DNA from: FEN-727 sp036508635
Lineage (GTDB): Bacteria; Actinomycetota; Geothermincolia; Fen-727; Anoxymicrobiaceae
Assembly (NCBI GenBank): GCA_036508635.1
Contig: DATCGY010000130.1
Location: forward strand, 1 to 28,066
Length of the DNA stretch: 28,066 nucleotides
Reading direction: 5' to 3'
The stretch's first letter is position 1. Each line of letters begins with the position of its first letter. The notes below the pieces were generated by a model, which made no database searches, was not told the origin of the DNA, and saw only the letters and a list, made by a program, of their open reading frames with translations. Of this stretch, positions 7,453 to 15,537 are shown in pieces. Both the position numbers and the translations under genes were made by a program.

Positions 7453-9103
7453 GACGCTTGCCGCCGGGGCCGAACCCGCGGTCGAGAGGTACAGGTCCCC
7501 CGGGACGGTAATAGCCCGCTTCACAAGCCGCAGCATCTACAAGACGGCCTTGATAATCGGTTACGCGTACGCCATCTACACGGCATCGTCTATCCTGGGT
7601 TTCAACAAGACGTATGGCACCAAGGCGGCGCGCGAAACACTGGCCCGCTTGTTCGGGACCAATGCCGGGTTGCAGGCGCTCTTCGGGGTCGCACATCGAA
7701 TCGATACGGTCCGCGGCTTCGTGGCATGGCGCACCCTCGGGGTCTTGACGATAGTCGGGGGGATATGGGCGCTGGTGGCCGCGACGAAAAGGTTCCGTGG
7801 CGAGGAAGAAGCCGGCAGGCTCGAGCTCTTTCTATCTGGGCAGACGACCGGAGGGAAGGCGGCGCTGAATACACTGGCCGGCCTCGGCGCCGGATTGCTG
7901 ATTATCTACGCCCTCACCGCCGTGGTGACGGGCATCGTAGGAAACATGAACAAGCTTCACTTCAGCGCGAGCGAAACGCTGTTCTTCTCGCTGGCACTGG
8001 TGGCGAGCATAGCGGAGTTCTTCGCGGTTGGCGCCTTTACGAGCCAGATCGCGCCCACCCGGCGCAGGGCCGCCAGCATAGCTGCAGGAGTGTTCGGTCT
8101 CTCGTTCATCCTCCGGGCTATCGGGGACGCCACCCCGAGCGCGCACTGGCTGACCAACGTGAGCCCACTCGGCTGGATCCAGCACCTCCGGCCCCTCACG
8201 GGCAGCAACCCGATCTGGCTGCTCCCGATATTCGCGTTCGTGGTGGTTCTCTGCACCGCGACCGTCTATATGGCGGGCGGGCGCGACCTCGGAGCGAGCC
8301 TCATACCCGACAAAGACTCCCGCAAGCACCGTACGAGGTTTCTCAACACGCCGCTGCAGCTCGCGCTGCGTGAATCTAGAGGGTCGATCTTCGGATGGAT
8401 GGCCACCCTTGCGGCGACGAGCATCGCCATGGGTGCTATAGCAAAAGCGGCCGGAAAGGCTATGGCGGCCACCACCGGTACCCAGACTTTTATCAAGAAC
8501 ATTACCCAGAACCCTGCTGTAGGGGCCACCACCTATATTGCGGTCGTCTTCCTGATGTTCATGACCGCGATAATGGCGATGGCCGCTCAAGCGATCAACT
8601 CGATGCGGGAGGACGAGGCCGAAGGATACCTGGATAACCTGCTGACCCGTCCGGTATCCAGGATGCGGTGGCTCGGTGGAAGATTGCTGATAGTCGTGGC
8701 ATCGGTCTTTCTCGCGGGTGTCGTCACGGGTCTGTTCTCCTGGTTTGGGTCCGAGAGCCAGAATACGGGCATAGCATTGGGAAAGATGATCGAAGCCGGG
8801 ATCAACGCCGCCATTCCGGCAGCGCTTATCATCGGGATAGGGGTCTTGACGCTGGGCCTCAGGCCCCGATGGACTTCAGCAGTGCTTTACACGGTCATCG
8901 GGTGGTCGTTCCTGCTCGAGATGATCGGACCGGCGATCAAATTGAATCACTGGGTGCTCGACACATCGCTGCTGCATCACGTAGCCCTGTCGCCCGCAAC
9001 CGATCCGAGGTGGTCCACCGCGGGAATCCTCATCGGAATTGGAGTCGTCACTTTGATCGCCGGCGCGATCGCGTTCAACAATCGCGACCTCGCGGGCACA
9101 TAA
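7442..9103 (+). CDS. ABC-2 exporter permease, double-length (polyketide-antibiotic exporter type)
   Basis: The 553-residue product has about 12 hydrophobic segments in two halves, matching large single-chain permeases annotated as 'exporter of polyketide antibiotics' (TnrB-like). The halves look alike: 'EEEAGRLELFLSGQTTGGKA' near residue 122 and 'EDEAEGYLDNLLTRPVSRMRW' near residue 390 are equivalent cytoplasmic E-x-G-x-L-(E/D)-x-L loops, so the gene is an internal duplication of a six-helix unit. It begins inside the end of the ATPase gene, after AGGGAGCAGGG. It should form the membrane channel of the TetR-regulated exporter. Substrate is unknown. Confidence 0.85.
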   Translation: MGAETLAAGAEPAVERYRSPGTVIARFTSRSIYKTALIIGYAYAIYTASSILGFNKTYGTKAARETLARLFGTNAGLQALFGVAHRIDTVRGFVAWRTLGVLTIVGGIWALVAATKRFRGEEEAGRLELFLSGQTTGGKAALNTLAGLGAGLLIIYALTAVVTGIVGNMNKLHFSASETLFFSLALVASIAEFFAVGAFTSQIAPTRRRAASIAAGVFGLSFILRAIGDATPSAHWLTNVSPLGWIQHLRPLTGSNPIWLLPIFAFVVVLCTATVYMAGGRDLGASLIPDKDSRKHRTRFLNTPLQLALRESRGSIFGWMATLAATSIAMGAIAKAAGKAMAATTGTQTFIKNITQNPAVGATTYIAVVFLMFMTAIMAMAAQAINSMREDEAEGYLDNLLTRPVSRMRWLGGRLLIVVASVFLAGVVTGLFSWFGSESQNTGIALGKMIEAGINAAIPAALIIGIGVLTLGLRPRWTSAVLYTVIGWSFLLEMIGPAIKLNHWVLDTSLLHHVALSPATDPRWSTAGILIGIGVVTLIAGAIAFNNRDLAGT

Positions 9104-9235
9104 GCGGAAGTCAGAGACCCTGACCATAGTCTTCCTATTCTCTTAAAGTGCAGGGCGACGGGTACTTTTTTCCATAGAACTCCGCAGCGGATTTATATCT
9201 GACCGAATTCGCTCTTTCCGCGAGGACCTCGAGGA

Positions 9236-9270
9236 AAAAACGTACCCTGAGCCCCCCTCTAGGGGGTGGG
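9236..9270 (-). terminator. Possible terminator hairpin between convergent genes
   Basis: A CCCCC/TCTA/GGGGG hairpin at 9253-9265 sits just past the oxidase stop codon, with ACCC/GGGT pairs outside it. On the reverse strand a run of six T follows about 12 bases after the stem, farther than in a standard intrinsic terminator. It lies between convergent genes and could serve either. Confidence 0.4.
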
Positions 9271-9272
9271 TT

Positions 9273-10898
9273 CTAGAACAGGACGATAAACTTCTTGCCG
9301 CAGCCCGTGTCGTACTCCCAGCGCCGGGCCGCGATGTTGTTAGGGTCGAGAGACATCTTCATGATCGTGAACGCGCGCATCAGCTGTACGAGGTTCGGCA
9401 TCACCACCTCGACGGCCATATCCACCATCGGCGCCAGGCCTTTCAGCCATGCGGTAACTCCTGCCGCGAACAGCATGCCCTCGGCCATCCCCTTCAACGA
9501 CGATTTGTAGTACGCCAGGAGCATCCTGATGAGGTCGTCCTTGTCGGCCTGGTTCGTGTACAGGTCGTACTCCATGTAAGCCGAGCGGCCCATGTGGTAC
9601 GGCTGCAGGTACGTCGAGGCGTCGTCCGGCCTCAGCGCGTTGTCGTTGGTGCCCACCTGGTCGGTGCACACATTGCGCATTGTCTTCTCGATGTCGACCA
9701 TGTTGCCGAGCTTGTCGATGAGCGCCCCGATCATGAAGGAGCCTCGCACGCGCTGGACCCGCACTGTCACGTTGAAGAACTTTACCCACTTGTCGAGGTC
9801 GACATACTCGTTATCCTCGGTCATCTGCTCGATGGCCTCCTTGGGGAGGTAGTCGAACATGGGGAAATTCTTCTCGAGCATCCGTTGCGTTACCGCCGCC
9901 TTGGTGTCGGCCTCCTCCTGGGTCTCGCCGCCGAAGATGGTGAGCAGGTTGTGGCGAGGCATCAGCTCGGTGACCTTGCTCGCTTCCTTGTTGTTGTCGC
10001 CGATGAATATCCCGTAGAAGGAGTTCATGAGGTGCGCGAGCTCGAGAGAGAGGTTGTCCTGCGCGACCTTGAGCAGGGCATCGGCCAGCACCTCGAGCCT
10101 GTCTTCCTCGTAAGCGGGGAAGACCTGCTGGTGGAACGGCGTCTCGGGGTAGAGGCGGATTGTCATCCTGGTGACACACCCGAGCGTCCCGAAAGCGTAG
10201 CGGAACATCGCCGACATATCGGGGCCCGGCCCGGGTACGGCGCCCTTGATCGAACCGTAAGAAAGCCCCCCGGCTTTGAATATCGCACCGGTCGGCAGGA
10301 CGGTTTCCACATCGAGTATGTTGTCCATCCCGAAACCGTACTTGGACGCCATGGTGTTTATGTTGCAGAAGAGGTGGTTGCTGAGCACGCCCGCGGTCGC
10401 GGCGGTCGACGGGTTGAGCAGCCGGCACCCGACACGCTGGGCCGCCGCCTGCAGCTGCAGGAAATTGACGCCCGGCTCGATGGTGGCGAACATGTTCTCG
10501 CCGTCGATCTCGACGATCTTGTCCATCCGCCGGAGGTCGGCGATGATCCCGCCCAGCGGGGGCAGGGTAGCTCCGGCCGTGGAGAGCCCCGTGCCGTACG
10601 GCAGTACGTCGATCAGGTACTCGTTGGCGATCTTGTAGACCGTCTGAACATCCTCGGTGCTGCCGGGCATGCAGACGACATGGGGGTAGCTGGCCGGTAT
10701 GAAGCTCTGGTCTCGGGCGTACCCGCACAGGATGGATGGGGAGTTGGTGGCCCACTCCTCGCCGAGCGTCTCCTTGAGCGCCTCCAGCGCTTTTGCAAGG
10801 TTTTCCTCGCGGTTGTGGACCGGGTCTTTTTCGAAGACCATCGGCCTCTTGACGACTCTCCGTTCCCTGGCCTCTTCCCTGATCCTGGTCTGTGCCAT
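9273..10898 (-). CDS. FAD-binding oxidoreductase of the VAO/PCMH (GlcD-like) family
   Basis: The 541-residue product has the PCMH-type FAD-binding domain: 'YPHVVCMPGSTEDVQTVYKIANEY' near residues 71-94, 'VLPYGTGLSTAGATLPPLGGIIADLRRMDKIVEID' (diphosphate-binding loop) and 'ATIEPGVNFLQLQAAAQRVG'. The C-terminal substrate domain extends to the end, giving the size of 4-cresol/vanillyl-alcohol oxidase-type and lactate/glycolate dehydrogenase-type enzymes. It should oxidise an alcohol, phenol or hydroxyacid with FAD; the acceptor and substrate are unknown. GGGGAGG lies about 8 bases before the ATG. The next reverse gene upstream is another flavin oxidoreductase, 273 bases away, so they may belong together but are probably transcribed separately. 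Confidence 0.85.
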   Translation of the reverse strand: MAQTRIREEARERRVVKRPMVFEKDPVHNREENLAKALEALKETLGEEWATNSPSILCGYARDQSFIPASYPHVVCMPGSTEDVQTVYKIANEYLIDVLPYGTGLSTAGATLPPLGGIIADLRRMDKIVEIDGENMFATIEPGVNFLQLQAAAQRVGCRLLNPSTAATAGVLSNHLFCNINTMASKYGFGMDNILDVETVLPTGAIFKAGGLSYGSIKGAVPGPGPDMSAMFRYAFGTLGCVTRMTIRLYPETPFHQQVFPAYEEDRLEVLADALLKVAQDNLSLELAHLMNSFYGIFIGDNNKEASKVTELMPRHNLLTIFGGETQEEADTKAAVTQRMLEKNFPMFDYLPKEAIEQMTEDNEYVDLDKWVKFFNVTVRVQRVRGSFMIGALIDKLGNMVDIEKTMRNVCTDQVGTNDNALRPDDASTYLQPYHMGRSAYMEYDLYTNQADKDDLIRMLLAYYKSSLKGMAEGMLFAAGVTAWLKGLAPMVDMAVEVVMPNLVQLMRAFTIMKMSLDPNNIAARRWEYDTGCGKKFIVLF

Positions 10899-11054
10899 TA
10901 GCAGCCTCCCCGCGCTCCCACGCGGCCGGCCCCGACCCCGCTCTTCTTCGCAGTTTACGAAACCCGCCGCTTATTGATGACGTTGTCCGCGCTGCAATCA
11001 AGAAAGCCGTACTATTGTTGAATAAGAGCTGTCACATAATCTGCCGAAAACCAT

Positions 11055-11080
11055 CCGATTGTATAGTTACAAAGAATCGG
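11055..11080. promoter_or_regulatory. Nested dyad symmetry in the oxidase upstream region
   Basis: CCGATT (11055-11060) pairs with AATCGG (11075-11080), and inside it TTGTA (11059-11063) pairs with TACAA (11068-11072). This is in an AT-richer 273-base gap upstream of the reverse oxidase gene. It could be an operator for that gene; no T-run follows, so a terminator is less likely. Confidence 0.3.
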
Positions 11081-11171
11081 TCGCCTAGCAACAGGGAGAC
11101 ACTACATAATTTGAATTCTCGGTCGATCTATTCAGTGAGCTTGACCGGAGCGGGAGATTTACGGCCCGCAC

Positions 11172-12581
11172 TCAGCTCCCGGCGTCCGCCAAAATGCGCT
11201 CAAAGACGTTCATGGCGCTGTCGGCGGCGCGCTCGGTGCCTATGCCCATACCGCCAGCATCAACCCCCACCGCGTAAAGGCCTTTCACGGGCAGGGCAGG
11301 GTTCACGCTGTTGTCGCCGTCCTGATCGTACCGCTGCGCGAGGCCTATGGCTTCTCCGGCGCCCCTGCCTCCCATCATGCTGATAAACTCCAGGCTCGTC
11401 TTGTGCTTCCAGAGAGTATGCTCCTCGATGCCCGGGAAGAGCTCGCTCATCCTGCGGTCAACGACTTCGCCCATACTGGTCGCGGCATCAGAATGGGCAA
11501 GCGACGGTGGCACAGCCGCGCATACCAGCAGGAGGTGCTTTCCGGGAGGAGCCAGGTCGGGGTCGGCGACGGTGGGAGATACCATGTAGAGTGCGGGGTC
11601 CTGTGGTATGTCTCCGGCCTCGAGGCTTGCACGGTAATCCTCGTAGATGAATCCCCTGGGGATGTAGACCGACACGATGGCGTCGGTCGGCTTATAATCG
11701 AGCGCGTACTTGACCGTGACGGCCCCGTCGGAGTCGATGAGCTCGCTGACGCGCTTCGCGTATCCCGGGTCGAAGTTCCCGGTGCCGGCCAGCTCTACCG
11801 TGTTCCGGATGCCGGCGTCACTGACGACGATGTCACACGGGTAGAAACCTTCTTCGGTCTCGACCCCAATGACTGCGCCTTTCTCCACAACGATGCTGGT
11901 CACCGGCTCGCTGAGTCTAACCTCGCCGCCGTGCTTTTCGCATACCTCCAGGAACGAGCTGGGAATGCGCCCGAAACCACCCCTGGGATACGCGGAGGAG
12001 GCGTCGTGGGTCCAGGTGGACATCGCCCAGAGGAACTCGGCGGTGGACGCCTCACTCGCGGGTATGACGAACATGAGGCCGCCCAGGATGTTCAGGAACA
12101 TGTACAGGTTTTCATCCTTTGTAAAGCCGCGGATAAACTCAGAGGTGGGAGTACCATAGTAAGGGTCGAGATCGGATTTGCCCTTGATGCTGACGATCTT
12201 TAAAAAGAGGCGGAGCGCGCCGATTGCGTTCCAGGGCTTTGCTCCGACCAGGAGCGCTATCTTGATCAGGGCGGTCGGTTTTGTGAAGGCGAGCGGCAGG
12301 TTGCACGATTTTTCACCGACCATCAAACGCCACGGCTCTCGCATAAGGAACTCGAGATCGGCGTCCAGCCGCCTGGCCAGTGTGCCTATGGGCCCGTTCT
12401 CTCCGCGTGCGGAGATGTGCACGCTCATGTCTACCTGGAAACCGTCCCTCTCGTACATGGAGGTCTTGCCGCCGGGAAACTCGTTGCGCTCGAAGACTGT
12501 GACTTCGTAGCCTTCCCTGGCCAGCAGTCCGGCAATACCCGCACCGCCTATGCCGGTTCCTATCACGATTGCTTTAGCCAT
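11172..12581 (-). CDS. NAD(P)/FAD-dependent oxidoreductase of the phytoene desaturase (CrtI)-like family
   Basis: The 469-residue product starts with a Rossmann FAD motif, 'VIGTGIGGAGIAGLLAREGYEVTVFERNEFPGGK' at residues 6-39, the form typical of phytoene-desaturase-like and carotenoid isomerase-like enzymes. 'YPRGGFGRIPSSFLEVCEKHGGEVRLSEPVTSIVVE' near 200-235 is the second family block, and the end 'GLYAVGVDAGGMGIGTERAADSAMNV' is the C-terminal FAD-binding block. No other carotenoid gene is nearby, so a pigment role is not supported; many relatives in anaerobes act on unknown lipids. AGGGAGG precedes the ATG. It shares a short divergent region with the sigma-54 remnant. Confidence 0.82.
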   Translation of the reverse strand: MAKAIVIGTGIGGAGIAGLLAREGYEVTVFERNEFPGGKTSMYERDGFQVDMSVHISARGENGPIGTLARRLDADLEFLMREPWRLMVGEKSCNLPLAFTKPTALIKIALLVGAKPWNAIGALRLFLKIVSIKGKSDLDPYYGTPTSEFIRGFTKDENLYMFLNILGGLMFVIPASEASTAEFLWAMSTWTHDASSAYPRGGFGRIPSSFLEVCEKHGGEVRLSEPVTSIVVEKGAVIGVETEEGFYPCDIVVSDAGIRNTVELAGTGNFDPGYAKRVSELIDSDGAVTVKYALDYKPTDAIVSVYIPRGFIYEDYRASLEAGDIPQDPALYMVSPTVADPDLAPPGKHLLLVCAAVPPSLAHSDAATSMGEVVDRRMSELFPGIEEHTLWKHKTSLEFISMMGGRGAGEAIGLAQRYDQDGDNSVNPALPVKGLYAVGVDAGGMGIGTERAADSAMNVFERILADAGS

Positions 12582-12711
12582 CCCAGCCTCCCTGCCGCTC
12601 AGCCATCCCCGGGTGGGTCTCGAGTAATTGACTCCGATATATTACCGCATCGCCTTGAGCTTGCTTCAAGTGTTTTTCCTCAATTGCATCTGACTACAAT
12701 CCGGGGACTCT

Positions 12712-13866
12712 ATGAAAAATGATGTTCACGGACTGGCCGGATTTGATACAATGACGCCCGCTGAGACATCGGCTGAGAGGTACCTGAGGGAGCTTGAAGT
12801 GGACGTATCCCTTTCGCATGGAACCACATTAAGAGGCCGCCCGTCGCAGTATCACGCTAACATCACGAGGCTGCTCGAAATGCACGCGCTCGAGTGCATC
12901 AGGCACATCGAGAGCATCGTCGACCGCAATCCATACGTCGAACTCGATGATGAGTTCGCCTGCTATTCGATGGGCCATGGAGAGCTGATACCGGTAGACC
13001 AAGGCGAGATCACAGAGGCCGCTCACCGGGAGGGTCGCTACAACTTCTTCGGTGCGCCCACAGATGTCGAGCAGGAACAGGTCGTAGGACCCTCGGAGGA
13101 TTTTACGGAGACACTGCCGCTCTATCTCAGGACCCAGGCTCCCGCCTTCACTGAGAAGGGCCAGGCCGTCATATGGAACGCGCTTATCGATTTCCTGGAC
13201 AGCCGCGGGTTCATCACTGAGACGCCTGAGAACATCGCCCGCTCGGTCGGTTGCCTCGAAAAAGACGTACTTATGGTACTCGAGCTGTTAAAGACAGTGG
13301 AGCCCGGTGGAATCGGCTCAACCTGTGTCACGGATTTCATCCGGTTCCAGTATCGCACCAGCGCCTGGACAGCAAGTTACGCCGAACGAACGATAATCGA
13401 GCACCTGGACGAACTTAAAGGCGGAAAGCCCGGGGACCTGCGCAAGAGGCTCGGCCTGAGCCAGTCCGAAATGCGCGAGGCCATGGATAGGATAGGCAAG
13501 ATGCGCCCTTACCCGACGTGCGGCCTGAGTTTCGCCAGTGTCGCCCCACTCGAACCGGAAGCCGCCCCCGATTTTGTCTATTACACGCGCGCAAACGGCG
13601 ACCCGATCCTCGGAGTAGTCCAACCCGGGGTCAAGATCAATCTCGCCCGTCATGGTGAGGAGCACGCCCCGTCCGTGGCAGCGGGGCACGACGGAGGGGC
13701 TCGCGAATGGTCTCTCCTCAACAGGAATCTCGAGCGGGAGGCGCTCGAGTTAGAGGAGCTGATGGCTCGCAGGAAAAGGACCATCTTGCGAGTTGCCTCG
13801 TTGATCCTGTGCGCCAGGTGGACGACGTCAGCACGGCTCGCTCTACGCCGGCCGCTCGCTACTTGA
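12712..13866 (+). pseudogene. rpoN: Sigma-54 factor remnant lacking the DNA-binding domain
   Basis: The 384-codon frame begins with a degenerate region I ('ITRLLEMHALECIRHIESIVDRNPYVEL'), followed by the sigma-54 core-binding domain: 'GFITETPENIARSVGCLEKDVLMVLELLKTVEPGGIG' near residues 164-200 and 'RRKRTILRVASLIL' near 353-366. In intact RpoN the next part is an 'IVxxQ' helix, a helix-turn-helix and the RpoN box. Here the frame instead runs into unrelated 'CARWTTSARLALRRPLAT' and stops. Another frame at about 13808-13830 reads VRQVDDV, which fits the expected position of the IVxxQ block, so loss of about one base near 13810 is likely. No RpoN box was found after it. The product could not bind -12/-24 promoters. 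The last 8 bases overlap the convergent DUF5661 gene. Confidence 0.7.
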
Positions 13867-14113
13867 GCATCGCCTCGCCTTTTTCCTCCATCTCCTCGAG
13901 GAGCGTGTAATAGTTGGGGAGCTCGTTGAGGTGCGCGAGGGCGATCTTCGCGGTCACGGTGGGGTCGTCGTTGGTGACGTTGGTCGCGGGGTCGACAGTC
14001 CCGTGCTCCAACTCGACATTGATGCCCATGTAGAACTCGTTCGCGTCGTACTTGTCGGACAGGCCCATTTCCTCCAGTATCCGTGCCGCTTCCTCTCTGC
14101 TGAATTCAGCCAT
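13859..14113 (-). CDS. DUF5661 family small protein
   Basis: The 84-residue acidic protein matches the DUF5661 pattern: an N-terminal helix 'FSREEAARILEEMGL', then 'FYMGINVELEHGTVDPATNVTNDDPTVTAKIALAHLNELPNYYTLLEEME'. The VELEHG and KIALAHLxExPxYY blocks are the family hallmark. Function is unknown; it looks like a soluble helical protein. GGAGGAGG ends about 6 bases before the ATG. It converges on the broken sigma-54 gene and overlaps its end, so the sigma-54 truncation may reflect deletion up to this locus. Confidence 0.82.
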   Translation of the reverse strand: MAEFSREEAARILEEMGLSDKYDANEFYMGINVELEHGTVDPATNVTNDDPTVTAKIALAHLNELPNYYTLLEEMEEKGEAMLK

Positions 14114-14344
14114 CGTTTCTCCTCCTCCAGTTCATACCCCTGAAACACTCGCTTGGCAGTTCTGATTTCGACCGGACGGGCAACGCTCCTGCGCACCGCG
14201 AAGGATGCTGTTGAGCAACTGGAGATTATCGGTGTTGAGGGTGGAGAGCAACCGCGGGCGTCCGGTTGCAGTTATTCTTTGTGAAAGCTCGCGCCGCGGA
14301 CTCTGTTCAGGTGCCTGGAACGTTGGCCGGCCGGCTAGGCGTCG

Positions 14345-14520
14345 GTGAGCCCGGAACTTTCGTCGTTTACGGCGGGAAACCGCCTGAAGAGCCCGATGCT
14401 CCAGGCGCGCCAGGCCTGGGGAGACTCATGCGTGGGCATGCCACGCGCGACCTCGCCGTTTAAGCTACTGCCGTGTGAGTGGACCGGGTTCATCTTCAGT
14501 GAGACCTGCTGCTTCCGGTG
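14345..14520 (+). ncRNA. Candidate structured RNA (hairpin cluster, unknown class)
   Basis: Several hairpins follow one another. GGCGG-GAAA-CCGCC at 14371-14384 has a GNRA tetraloop if read on the plus strand. GAGC/GCTC is at 14389-14401. CTCC-AGGC/GCCT-GG-GGAG runs over about 14399-14423. GCGTGG/CCACGC at 14430-14446 has a 5-base loop and is closed by ACTCA (14424-14428) pairing with TGAGT (14476-14480). ACCGG/CCGGT is at 14483-14519. This dense nesting in a gene-free stretch suggests a folded RNA. I could not match it to tmRNA, RNase P, SRP RNA or a known riboswitch, and high GC alone can make hairpins. Confidence 0.3.
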
Positions 14521-14771
14521 CGCCGCCAGCCAGCCGCTGCTCTCCAGAAGGGGTCCGCTCGAATCACTTTCCAGTCCCAATTAACCCACCTTTCATTGCT
14601 CAGCAGACCTGGCATTTGCCGATTAGTTCTCCTTTGAGCAGGTGTTCTCCTTCTATCCTATCCGCGCCTTCGCGGCCTCACCAAGCGACGTTTGGATGGT
14701 CGTGGCTCATCAAGAGTTTGATCTGCTTGAATCGTAGACGGAGATGACTCCGCCTCGTTCTCACGCACTCC

Positions 14772-14780
14772 TGCTATACT
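14772..14780 (+). promoter_or_regulatory. Extended -10 promoter for the cyclophilin gene
   Basis: TGCTATACT at 14772-14780 is an extended -10 element (TG-n-TATACT) with no clear -35 box. It would give a leader of about 55 bases before the ATG at 14842. Confidence 0.4.
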
Positions 14781-14841
14781 GTGAAGCGCCGGTTCGCGAG
14801 TGGAGTGGATTCTCTCACTATTCCAGGGGGAAACGAGAGCA

Positions 14842-15510
14842 ATGAGGCGAACGATATTTATTGCATCGACGATCGCAATCATCTTGATCGCCGTTGCCGT
14901 GACCGGCGGATGCGGCAATACGAAAACGACCAAGGAGCAAGGGGGTACTGCAATGTCCGCACCGGAGTCATCCGCGACGTCCGGCACACAGCTAGGGCCG
15001 GACGGCAAGCCGCTCAAGACGCTTGCCGATTTTCCTGACGCGCAGGACGGAGCGAACGTCGAAGCGGTCATAAGGACCGACAAGGGGGACATAGTGGTAA
15101 GGTTCTTCCCCGACGTCGCGCCGGTTACCGTGGCGAGCTTCATCCACCTGGCGCGCAGCGGGTTTTTCGACGGCCTCAGGTTTCACAGGGTCGTGCCCGG
15201 CTTCGTGATCCAGGGCGGTGACCCCAAGAGCAAAGACCCGAACGCTGCCGACGTCGGCACCGGAGGCCCCGGGTACTACCTGCCGGCGGAGTTCAACAAC
15301 AAGCCACACCTCGAGGGCACGCTCTCGATGGCGCGCTCAAGCGACCCGAACTCGGGCGGAAGCCAGTTCTACATCTGCCTTGCCCCACAACCATCACTCA
15401 ACAATCAGTACACCGTGTTCGGTGAGACGGTATCCGGGATGGATGTCGTCAAGAACATCGCCCAGGGCGATGTCATCCGCGAGGTCGTCATCCGGCCGAA
15501 GTCGGGTTGA
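14842..15510 (+). CDS. Lipoprotein peptidyl-prolyl cis-trans isomerase, cyclophilin type
   Basis: The 222-residue product has a short basic start, a hydrophobic stretch and a Cys at residue 24 after TGG, a slightly unusual lipobox, so it is probably a lipid-anchored extracytoplasmic foldase. After a low-complexity linker the cyclophilin domain starts near residue 70 with 'TDKGDIVVRFFPDVAPVTVASF'. It contains the catalytic 'FHRVVPGFVIQGGDP' and 'GTLSMARSSDPNSGGSQFYI' blocks, with the active-site Arg and Gln present, and ends 'YTVFGETVSGMDVVKNI'. I chose the ATG at 14842 because it gives a proper signal peptide; upstream GTG at 14800 would bury it. It precedes the metal-uptake genes by 27 bases, possibly in one transcript. 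Confidence 0.88.
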   Translation: MRRTIFIASTIAIILIAVAVTGGCGNTKTTKEQGGTAMSAPESSATSGTQLGPDGKPLKTLADFPDAQDGANVEAVIRTDKGDIVVRFFPDVAPVTVASFIHLARSGFFDGLRFHRVVPGFVIQGGDPKSKDPNAADVGTGGPGYYLPAEFNNKPHLEGTLSMARSSDPNSGGSQFYICLAPQPSLNNQYTVFGETVSGMDVVKNIAQGDVIREVVIRPKSG

Positions 15511-15537
15511 TCGGGCGCAGGAGGTCCGGAGGCCGCA

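Larger units (their letters stand above)
14114..14841. other. Long gap without a convincing protein gene
   Basis: These 728 bases between DUF5661 and the cyclophilin gene contain only short ORFs with no recognisable family and no good ribosome site. The middle (about 14345-14520) has a cluster of hairpins described separately. The last part holds an extended -10 promoter for the next gene. I see nothing in 14114-14320 or 14530-14760 beyond an isolated AGAGTTTGATC string at 14714-14724. Confidence 0.6.

Noticed and set aside
9345..9800. Possible pathway link between the VAO-type oxidase and the desaturase-like gene
   Set aside because: Same strand, but separated by 273 bases with no shared signal; co-function is not supported by the sequence.
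9594..10901. 435-codon open frame antisense to the FAD oxidase
   Set aside because: It mirrors the oxidase codon structure, a common GC-rich artefact; the reverse-strand protein has clear family motifs and a ribosome site.
14335..14580. Possible group II intron or RNase P fragment in the gap
   Set aside because: Short resemblances (GTGAGCC, GACGAAAGT on the reverse strand) are not followed by the required domain V or P4 sequences.
14714..14724. AGAGTTTGATC, the start of the bacterial 16S rRNA 27F site
   Set aside because: Only 11 bases match and the sequence after it is not rRNA, so it is a chance match.
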